Assembly (NCBI GenBank): GCA_002368865.1
Contig: DFDT01000217.1
Coordinates: forward strand, 1-5,727
Direction of reading: 5' to 3'
Length of the DNA stretch: 5,727 nt
DNA from: Lachnospiraceae bacterium UBA3821
GTDB lineage: Bacteria; Bacillota; Clostridia; Lachnospirales; Lachnospiraceae
Part shown: positions 1-5,246 of the stretch, one piece after another
Numbering within the stretch: position 1 is the stretch's first letter
Layout: each line of letters begins with the position of its first letter
The notes under the pieces: generated by a model
Seen by the model: the letters and a program-made list of their open reading frames with translations, nothing else
Database searches by the model: none
Told to the model about the DNA's origin: nothing
Program-made: the position numbers and the translations under genes

Positions 1-1
1 C

Positions 2-1165
2 CAGTCCGAGATCCGAGGGGAGCAGACGGCGCTCATTGAGGAGATGGTGGGAAATCTGAAGATTGTGAAGACGTTTTCCAAGGAAGCGGATGTGAAGGAG
101 CAGTTTGCGGAAATTAACGGCAGATTGCAGAAGAGTTCCCTGCGGGCTATTTTCTTTTCTTCCATCACGAATCCGGCAACCCGGTTTGTCAACAGTCTGG
201 TCTACGCAGGCGTGGGGGTATTTGGTGCGTTCATTGCGCTGCGAGGCGGTATCAGCGTGGGGCGGCTGTCCTGTTTTCTAAGCTATGCCAACCAATACAC
301 CAAGCCTTTTAATGAGATTTCGGGTGTGATTACCGAGCTACAGAACGCCATGGCCTGCGCGGCGCGGATCTTCGAACTGATCGAGGAGGAGCCGCAGGTG
401 CCGGAGGCGGAAGATGCGAAGGTGTTAGAAGCGGCGCGGGGGGAAGTGACACTTAAAGATGTGCAGTTTCAGTATGTGCCGGAGAAACCTTTGATCCGAG
501 ATTTTAATCTGCAGGTGAAACCCGGACAGCGCGTGGCCATCGTGGGTCCCACGGGCTGCGGCAAGACTACAGTGATCAATCTGCTGATGCGGTTTTACGA
601 TGTGAAAGAGGGTGCGATCCGGGTGGATGGAACCGATATCCGGGATTACACCAGAGGGAGTCTGCGCACCAGTTACGGCATGGTTCTTCAAGAGACCTGG
701 CTGCGGGCAGGGACGATCCGCGACAACCTCTGTATGGGCAGACCTGGCGCTACGGAAGAGGAGATCATACAGGCCGCCAAAGCGGCGCATGCCCACAGCT
801 TTATCAAACGTTTGCCCAAAGGGTATGATACGGTGATCGCGGAAGATGGCGGGAGCCTTTCCCAGGGACAGAAACAGCTTTTGTGCATCGCGCGGGTGAT
901 GTTGTGTCTGCCGCCGATGTTGATCCTGGATGAGGCGACCTCGTCCATTGATACAAGAACGGAGTTGAAGATCCAGAATGCGTTTGCAAAGATGATGCAG
1001 GGGCGCACCAGCTTTATCGTAGCCCACCGCCTTTCCACGATCAAAGAGGCGGATGTGATCCTGGTCATGCAGGACGGCAATATCATTGAACAGGGTGACC
1101 ATGAAACGCTGCTTTCACAAAACGGATTCTACGCAGAGCTTTATAACAGCCAGTTTGCAGGATAG
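2..1165 (+). CDS. ABC exporter half-transporter, permease + ATP-binding, 5' partial
   Basis: C-terminal 387 residues of a type IV (exporter-fold) ABC half-transporter; the family is usually about 580-620 residues, so roughly 200 are missing before the window. The open frame continues unbroken to base 2, so the ATG at 44 is internal. Numbering from that ATG, residues 1-110 carry the last intracellular loop and the final membrane helices. A complete ATPase domain follows: Walker A GPTGCGKT at 168-175, Q-loop Gln216, signature LSQGQ at 272-276, Walker B ending LILDE at 293-297, D-loop SSID at 300-303, H-loop His328. The catalytic Glu297 is present but the signature departs from LSGGQ. In heterodimeric exporters such as TM287/288 or BmrCD, one subunit has a degenerate Walker B and the sites are asymmetric; this looks like the subunit with the intact Walker B, so a partner gene is expected just upstream (inference). 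Substrate unknown; no C39 peptidase domain is visible. It ends 24 nt before the next start. Confidence 0.95.
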   Translation, partial: QSEIRGEQTALIEEMVGNLKIVKTFSKEADVKEQFAEINGRLQKSSLRAIFFSSITNPATRFVNSLVYAGVGVFGAFIALRGGISVGRLSCFLSYANQYTKPFNEISGVITELQNAMACAARIFELIEEEPQVPEAEDAKVLEAARGEVTLKDVQFQYVPEKPLIRDFNLQVKPGQRVAIVGPTGCGKTTVINLLMRFYDVKEGAIRVDGTDIRDYTRGSLRTSYGMVLQETWLRAGTIRDNLCMGRPGATEEEIIQAAKAAHAHSFIKRLPKGYDTVIAEDGGSLSQGQKQLLCIARVMLCLPPMLILDEATSSIDTRTELKIQNAFAKMMQGRTSFIVAHRLSTIKEADVILVMQDGNIIEQGDHETLLSQNGFYAELYNSQFAG

Positions 1166-1175
1166 TGTGAGATAC

Positions 1176-1180
1176 GGGGG
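1176..1180 (+). promoter_or_regulatory. Ribosome binding site deciding the TTG start at 1190
   Basis: A run of five G (GGGGG) ends 9 nt before the TTG at 1190. No in-frame ATG or GTG lies nearby; the first in-frame ATG is residue 26 (around 1265) and has no better Shine-Dalgarno. The match is purine-rich but not a classical AGGAGG, so the start is likely, not certain. Confidence 0.5.
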
Positions 1181-1189
1181 ACCAAAAAG

Positions 1190-3001
1190 TTGTCAAATTT
1201 TGATTTTTTGAATCATGCCCAATATTTAAATTTTCCCAGCTGCAGGGTATTGTATGAAAATGCCATGCTTGCCGAAAATGCGTATTTTTCCGATCATGAG
1301 GAGTGTGCGCTGAGGGTGCGGGTGGTTTTGGAACAGTTCTGTATTTTCGGATCGGAGCTGAAAAAGGCGGAATATCCGGATACGGTCTTTCGGATGGAAA
1401 GCTATTGGAATCCACAGAACAGATGGGAATTCATCAAAACCTTCGGAAACAGGAATGCCGCACTGATCAAAAGGACCAGCGCCATTTCCGGATCTTTTCT
1501 GTACAGTGACATCCCCACGAGAGAGGATGTTTATCCGGAAATGCTCAGAAATATTTATATCCTGCTCTTGTGGCTGTATCAGGAATTAGGTATGAAAATC
1601 CCGCTTTTGGAGAAAGATTATAGCATACGGAAGATTCCCGGTGAGCCTGTTTTGCAGGGAGCAGACCCACAGATTCAGTATTCTACGGAACAGATGCTGG
1701 GGGCGCTGAAGATCTTTTTCCCTGACTGCAATACGGAAAAATTGTGTGATGTGCGGAAGGCGGGAGACAAATACCTTGTGGTAAGTCCCGCAGGGGAGCT
1801 GCTGGAGGAGATGGAAGCGCCGGAAACCGTATTTTTCTCGGAGGGGAAGGCGGAACTACTCCGATCGCGCCTCGCAGAGATAAAAAAAGAATTTGACTTA
1901 AAGACGAGAGAATATATACAGGGGCAGAGCGCCTGTGACAGCCAGATTGTTCTGCTGGAACTGCAGTTGGAAGAGGGAGCGGGCACCGGCAGAAAAGAAC
2001 AGCTTCTGCGGCAGGAGATCCAGGAGCTGGAGAGCAACAAACAGCAGATTTCTGAGTTTTATCGGGACGAGCTGGCCGCGCTTGCCGGAAAATATGAGGA
2101 AACGCATGAGAAATACAATGATCTGCTGCCTGCCGTTCAAAATAAGAGCGAGATGCAGGAGCGGATGAAAGGATTGCTCAAGGAACGGGCGGACATGGAG
2201 GTCCGTTACGAAAAACAGCAGGGCAGTCTGCTTCAGGACGTGCGGGACGCCAAGACGCAGCTGGAAAAAACTGAAAGAAGCATGAAAGCGCTGAATCTCT
2301 CAATCCGGGAAGGAAACGTGCTGCTGGAGCAGCTAAACAGCGACCTTACCGAGAGGGAAAGGGCGCTTGAGGCTACGCTAAAGCAGGCACAGAAAGAGTA
2401 TGCGAACACGCAGAAAGAAAGCGCGAAAGCGATTGATCAGTACAAGAACTGCCTGAATAACACAGAGGTCATATTGACGCAGATGTTGTTCGGAAATCTG
2501 AAGTGTAAAAAAATGCATGCAGGCTTGGACCAGTCGGAAGAGATCATGACCTGCCTGCAGATTGTCAAAGAAGAAACGGAGCATGTGAATGAAGGGATCG
2601 CATCCTATCGGGAAAGCTTAAACGATTCGGAGATGAAGGCATGTCTGCTTAGGGTACAGGAACAGTATGACAACCGGATCCGGGAAGCCAAAGAGGAGCT
2701 AAGGCAGCGGCAGGATGATTTCACATGGGAGAAAAAGAAATATGAGGGTCTGCTGAATTCCCTCAATGAGGAGGAAGAACCTGTCGAGGAAGCTGAGCAG
2801 CCTGCGGAGAAAAACCAGGAAGCAGCTGTTACAGAAGAAACAAAGGAAGAAAAGCAGGAACTGCCGGAATCCTTTGCGGAATATATGCGCACACATACCT
2901 GGTGGAAATGGGTACTGGCAGCGGGACTCTGCATATTGTTGGGAATATTGATCGTTGCGATTTTTGGTGAGAACGTTGAAGTTATATTGGAAAGGCGGTA
3001 G
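1190..3001 (+). CDS. Coiled-coil protein with C-terminal membrane anchor, possible DUF4145-like N-domain
   Basis: 603 residues, function not recognised. Residues 1-135 begin MSNFDFL and contain a compact helical region with the pattern AENAYFSDHEECALRVR followed by VVLEQF. This resembles the DUF4145 / HsdR N-terminal type of domain, in which a short NFDFL-like opening precedes an A-E...R..LE helix pair; that assignment is from memory of the pattern. Residues about 218-528 are rich in Glu, Lys, Gln and Leu with almost no Pro or aromatic clusters, typical of long coiled coils. Residues 527-560 form a very acidic linker. Residues 571-592 are a hydrophobic membrane helix opened by WWKW, leaving a ten-residue tail. 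There is no signal peptide, so it should be tail-anchored with the bulk in the cytoplasm. It starts with TTG at 1190 behind GGGGG. Its stop lies 4 nt before the next ATG, which suggests translational coupling. A structural or scaffold role is possible but unproven. Confidence 0.85.
   Translation: MSNFDFLNHAQYLNFPSCRVLYENAMLAENAYFSDHEECALRVRVVLEQFCIFGSELKKAEYPDTVFRMESYWNPQNRWEFIKTFGNRNAALIKRTSAISGSFLYSDIPTREDVYPEMLRNIYILLLWLYQELGMKIPLLEKDYSIRKIPGEPVLQGADPQIQYSTEQMLGALKIFFPDCNTEKLCDVRKAGDKYLVVSPAGELLEEMEAPETVFFSEGKAELLRSRLAEIKKEFDLKTREYIQGQSACDSQIVLLELQLEEGAGTGRKEQLLRQEIQELESNKQQISEFYRDELAALAGKYEETHEKYNDLLPAVQNKSEMQERMKGLLKERADMEVRYEKQQGSLLQDVRDAKTQLEKTERSMKALNLSIREGNVLLEQLNSDLTERERALEATLKQAQKEYANTQKESAKAIDQYKNCLNNTEVILTQMLFGNLKCKKMHAGLDQSEEIMTCLQIVKEETEHVNEGIASYRESLNDSEMKACLLRVQEQYDNRIREAKEELRQRQDDFTWEKKKYEGLLNSLNEEEEPVEEAEQPAEKNQEAAVTEETKEEKQELPESFAEYMRTHTWWKWVLAAGLCILLGILIVAIFGENVEVILERR
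2992..2998 (+). promoter_or_regulatory. Ribosome binding site inside the end of the upstream gene
   Basis: AAGGCGG sits in the last codons of the coiled-coil gene, 7 nt before the ATG at 3006. It chooses this ATG over the in-frame ATG at 2955, which lies inside the upstream gene, and it supports coupled translation of the two genes. Confidence 0.5.
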
Positions 3002-3005
3002 AGAG

Positions 3006-3455
3006 ATGGCGATGGACAGGGCAGCGAAAAGAAAAATTGAGACAGCTAAGGCAAAGGCTGTGGCAAAAGCCATGAAACAAGTGAACAAAATGAAGAAAAA
3101 ACAGACCAAGAAGATGAAGTGGCAGCGGAAGCTGGGTGTGGCAATGGGGATTGGCGGCACCTGCGTAGTGGCGGCAGCGGCAGCAGTGATGATCTTCCCG
3201 GTGGTGGACTATGTGAAAGGCAGGATCGCGCTGATGAAGAAAGACTATACAGAAGCGGAGCATCTGTTCAACCAGTGCGGGGCTTTTCTGGACAGTGCGG
3301 AGTGCAGGCAGGAAGCTCTGTACGGTTACGGTACGGAGTGCTACGCGGCCAAAGAGTATCAGGACGCCTACAATGCCTTTGCGGAATGCGGGGAGTACAG
3401 GGATTGCGCGGAACGGACCGCGGAGATGATCCGGACAGGTCTGGCAGAATTTTAG
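3006..3455 (+). CDS. Small single-pass membrane protein with two Cys-Gly TPR-like repeats
   Basis: 149 residues, function not recognised. Residues 1-42 are strongly basic (many Lys, with Ala), residues 43-66 are a membrane helix with a run of five Ala, and residues 79-149 form a soluble helical domain. By the positive-inside rule the N-terminus is cytoplasmic and the C-terminal domain faces outward (inference). The C-terminal domain contains two copies of a 37-residue unit, starting at Lys79 and Lys116, with shared K-[DE]-Y...A...F...CG.[FY].D.AE. Repeats of this kind (a helix, then F..(L/C)G.Y.DS) are common TPR-like modules in Clostridia. Cysteines at 91, 100, 112, 128 and 134 all fall in this domain. 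The gene follows the coiled-coil gene after 4 nt, so both anchored proteins are probably made together. The start at 3006 is preferred because of the AAGGCGG site 7 nt upstream. Confidence 0.85.
   Translation: MAMDRAAKRKIETAKAKAVAKAMKQVNKMKKKQTKKMKWQRKLGVAMGIGGTCVVAAAAAVMIFPVVDYVKGRIALMKKDYTEAEHLFNQCGAFLDSAECRQEALYGYGTECYAAKEYQDAYNAFAECGEYRDCAERTAEMIRTGLAEF
3240..3416 (+). repeat. Two in-protein tandem units (37-residue period) with a shared CG motif
   Basis: Unit one begins at base 3240 and unit two at 3351, an offset of 111 nt or 37 codons. Aligned positions are identical at K, Y, A, F, C, G, D, A and E and similar at several others. The conservation is at protein level, so the repeat is old and not a recent DNA duplication. 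Confidence 0.7.
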
Positions 3456-3529
3456 GTATTGAAAAACGACCTTTCTTCGTTGCCGATGCAATCAAGGCGA
3501 CTGTCAAGGATCCCAGAGAAAGTGCATTC

Positions 3530-4522
3530 ATGCTGAAGTTCGCGTCTGCAAGTAAGACTGCATCTAAAAAGAGAAAGCAGGAGAAAGAGGCAGGGGAGCA
3601 TATCCCGCCCTTTTTGATCGCCAGCATTACCAGCAAATGCAATCTGCACTGCGCAGGCTGCTATTCCCGCTGCAATCATGCGACGGTGGATGCGGAACCC
3701 GTCAGCCAGCTGACGAGTGAGGAGTGGTTGAGGATCTTTTCTGAGGCAGATGAACTTGGAATCAGTTTTATTCTGTTGGCGGGCGGTGAACCTATGCTGC
3801 GCCGGGATATCATTGAGGCAGCGGGAAAGCAATCGAATATCCTGTTTCCCATTTTTACGAATGGGACCTTTATGGATGAGCAATATTTTGAGCTGTTTGA
3901 CAAGTGTCGTAACCTGATTCCCATCATGAGTATCGAAGGAGAGCGGGAAGTGACGGATGCCAGAAGGGGCAGCGGAATTTTTGACAGACTGATCCGGAAT
4001 ATGGATGAACTGCATGACAGAGGACTGATTTACGGAGCATCCGTGACGGTCACGACGGAGAATATCAGAGAGGTTTCATCGGATGACTTTTTGAAGAAAC
4101 TCTCAGAGCGGGGCTGCAAGGCGGTCATTTTTGTTGAGTTTGTGCCGGTGACGGAAGAAAGTAAAGAGCTCGCGCCGGGAGATGAGGAGAGGGAGTATCT
4201 GCAGGGCGAGATTGCGCGTCTGCGCAGGGAAAAGCCGGAGATGGTATACATTTCGTTTCCGGGAGATGAGAAAAGTTCCGGCGGCTGTGTGGCGGCCGGC
4301 AGGGGATTTTTCCACATCAACTCCCATGGCGGTGCGGAACCCTGTCCGTTTTCTCCGTATTCGGACGTCAACGTGAAGAATACATCCCTAAGGGAAGCAA
4401 TGCATTCTCCCCTGTTTACAGCGCTCAGAAGCGGCGATATCCTGATGGATGACCATGGCGGCGGCTGCGTGCTTTATGAAAAGCGGGAACAGGTGGAGGC
4501 GCTGTTGGCGCAGCATATGTAA
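3530..4522 (+). CDS. Radical SAM enzyme with C-terminal half-SPASM/Twitch-like motif
   Basis: 330 residues from the first ATG; substrate unknown. Numbering from 3530, the [4Fe-4S]/SAM motif is C37-x3-C41-x2-C44 followed by a tyrosine and a fourth Cys48. The GGEP strand motif for SAM binding is at 85-88, and barrel-like segments follow (IFTNGT near 108-113, SIEG near 134-137). The C-terminus has C253-x13-G-x4-C272, which fits the first part of the SPASM pattern (CX9-15GX4C). The later CX2CX5CX3C part is absent and only Cys313 follows, so at most one auxiliary cluster is expected, as in Twitch-type enzymes. Such domains often act on peptides or proteins; peptide modification is an inference here. 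The start is uncertain: the same frame reads plausibly as protein from about 3456, but has no ATG, GTG, TTG or CTG there, and the ATG at 3530 has only a weak GAAAG at 3518-3522 upstream. The true N-terminus may be about 24 residues longer. Confidence 0.88.
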   Translation: MLKFASASKTASKKRKQEKEAGEHIPPFLIASITSKCNLHCAGCYSRCNHATVDAEPVSQLTSEEWLRIFSEADELGISFILLAGGEPMLRRDIIEAAGKQSNILFPIFTNGTFMDEQYFELFDKCRNLIPIMSIEGEREVTDARRGSGIFDRLIRNMDELHDRGLIYGASVTVTTENIREVSSDDFLKKLSERGCKAVIFVEFVPVTEESKELAPGDEEREYLQGEIARLRREKPEMVYISFPGDEKSSGGCVAAGRGFFHINSHGGAEPCPFSPYSDVNVKNTSLREAMHSPLFTALRSGDILMDDHGGGCVLYEKREQVEALLAQHM

Positions 4523-4577
4523 ACGTGGGATCGTCCGGAGACGGAAATCATATTAAAAGTGAGTGGCATTTATTGTT

Positions 4578-4637
4578 CTCCCACATATCTTGAAAGAGAG
4601 AGTTTTTTCTTGAAATCAGGTATGTGGGAGGTTTTTT
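4578..4637 (+). terminator. Hairpin plus T-tract directly before the amidase start
   Basis: Arms 4578-4590 and 4618-4630 pair over 13 positions: ten perfect outer pairs (CTCCCACATA with TATGTGGGAG), one G-U wobble, then two more pairs. The loop is 27 nt. Six T (4632-4637) follow one base after the stem and abut the ATG at 4638. This is the layout of a Rho-independent terminator for the radical SAM operon. The 3' arm also contains the amidase ribosome binding site, so folding would hide it. The 27-nt loop is longer than in most strong terminators. Confidence 0.6.
4627..4632 (+). promoter_or_regulatory. Strong Shine-Dalgarno of the amidase, inside the hairpin 3' arm
   Basis: GGAGGT is a near-ideal ribosome binding site, 5 nt before the ATG at 4638. 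Its first four bases are paired in the 4578-4630 hairpin, and the fifth can form a G-U pair with base 4577. Confidence 0.75.
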
Positions 4638-5162
4638 ATGGCTTTGGTGGTATTGGATGCGGGGCATGGTGGCGCCAACCCCGGTGCATTGTACAACGGT
4701 AGACGGGAGTCGGATGACGCGCTGGCGCTTGTGATGGCGGTGGGATCCATTTTGGAGAATAACGGCGTGGATGTGTATTACACCCGCACCACAGATATTT
4801 ATGAATCGCCTTATCAGAAGGCGCAGGAGGCAAATGAGGTGGGAGCGGACTATTTTGTGTCCATCCACAGGAATTCTAGCCCCTACCCGAATCAGTACAG
4901 CGGCGTGGAGTCGTTGGTGTATAGCCGGTATAGCCCGGCGGCGCAGATGGCATACAATATCAATGCCCAGCTGGAGCAGGTCGGGTTCACAAATCTGGGG
5001 GTGAATGAGCGGCCGAATCTGGTGGTGCTGAATGCCACTTCCATGCCGGCGGTGCTGGTGGAGGTGGGGTTCATCAATACGGATGCGGACAATGAGCTGC
5101 TGGATGACCGGTTCCAGGAAGTGGCGCAGGCCATCGCGGTGGGGATTCTGGAAAGTTTTTGA
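4638..5162 (+). CDS. N-acetylmuramoyl-L-alanine amidase, Amidase_3 family, solo domain
   Basis: 174 residues, almost exactly one Amidase_3 catalytic domain. This family cleaves the bond between N-acetylmuramic acid and L-alanine in peptidoglycan using zinc. Zinc ligands are visible as His10 in DAGHGG, Glu24 in the RRESDD segment, and His77 in SIHRNS; the catalytic Glu142 lies in LVEVGFINT. All four expected residues are present, so the enzyme should be active. The domain begins at residue 2 with no signal peptide, membrane helix, SH3, LysM or other wall-binding repeat. It therefore lacks a Sec export route, and either acts in the cytoplasm or after lysis, leaves by another path, or works like a holin-dependent phage lysin. 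No phage genes are seen here. The ATG at 4638 has an excellent GGAGGT. The gene is bounded on both sides by hairpins, so it is probably its own unit or is expressed by read-through from the radical SAM operon. Confidence 0.93.
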   Translation: MALVVLDAGHGGANPGALYNGRRESDDALALVMAVGSILENNGVDVYYTRTTDIYESPYQKAQEANEVGADYFVSIHRNSSPYPNQYSGVESLVYSRYSPAAQMAYNINAQLEQVGFTNLGVNERPNLVVLNATSMPAVLVEVGFINTDADNELLDDRFQEVAQAIAVGILESF

Positions 5163-5167
5163 TAAAA

Positions 5168-5232
5168 AATAAAAAGACAGTGTTTTTTTCGATAGACAGT
5201 AAATTTAGAGTAGATACCACTGTCTTTTTATT
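5168..5232. terminator. 15-bp perfect inverted repeat, probable bidirectional terminator
   Basis: Arms 5168-5182 and 5218-5232 are exact reverse complements (AATAAAAAGACAGTG and its partner), beginning 6 nt after the amidase stop. The A-run on the left arm and the T-run on the right arm (CTTTTTATT) give a U-tract in both directions. The loop is 35 nt and contains a second copy of AGACAGT at 5194-5200, which can pair with the same right arm to form a smaller hairpin with an 18-nt loop. Confidence 0.75.
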
Positions 5233-5239
5233 GTACAAT
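5211..5239 (+). promoter_or_regulatory. Possible weak promoter for the MATE gene
   Basis: TACAAT at 5234-5239 matches the -10 consensus at five of six bases. With a 17-bp spacer, TAGATA at 5211-5216 matches TTGACA at four of six. The element overlaps the right arm of the terminator and would start transcription only a few bases before the MATE ATG, leaving almost no leader, which argues against it as the main promoter. Confidence 0.25.
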
Positions 5240-5246
5240 AGGAAAC

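Noticed and set aside
425..1102. Long minus-strand open frame of 225 codons opposite the ABC ATPase domain
   Set aside because: It lies entirely antisense to conserved Walker A, signature and Walker B coding sequence; the product is His/Arg-rich with no recognisable domain.
3447..3460. Programmed -1 frameshift joining the small membrane protein to the radical SAM enzyme
   Set aside because: The frames would fit a -1 shift just before the stop at 3453-3455, but GAATTTTAG is not an X-XXY-YYZ slippery heptamer in the zero frame and no strong downstream stem is evident. Kept only as a minor alternative for the start problem.
3119..3529. GTG-started extension of the radical SAM frame, overlapping the small membrane protein by 337 nt
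   Set aside because: The stretch 3119-3455 in this frame is Gly/Arg/Ser-rich low-complexity protein typical of a shadow frame, while the other frame encodes a clear membrane helix and two aligned repeats.
3452..4015. Minus-strand open frame of 187 codons opposite the radical SAM gene
   Set aside because: Antisense to the conserved CxxxCxxC and GGEP region; no family features and no ribosome binding site logic.
1..4522. RiPP biosynthesis cluster (ABC exporter plus radical SAM)
   Set aside because: No short precursor peptide gene is visible, the ABC protein shows no C39 peptidase in the part seen, and no RRE-like domain was recognised. The combination alone is not enough.
4532..4543. Small CGTC/GACG hairpin with a 4-nt loop after the radical SAM stop
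   Set aside because: Only 4 bp and no T-tract; expected by chance.
4523..4577. Promoter for the amidase upstream of the hairpin (TATTAA at 4551 or TTTATT at 4569)
   Set aside because: Neither has a recognisable -35 hexamer at a 16-18 bp spacing.
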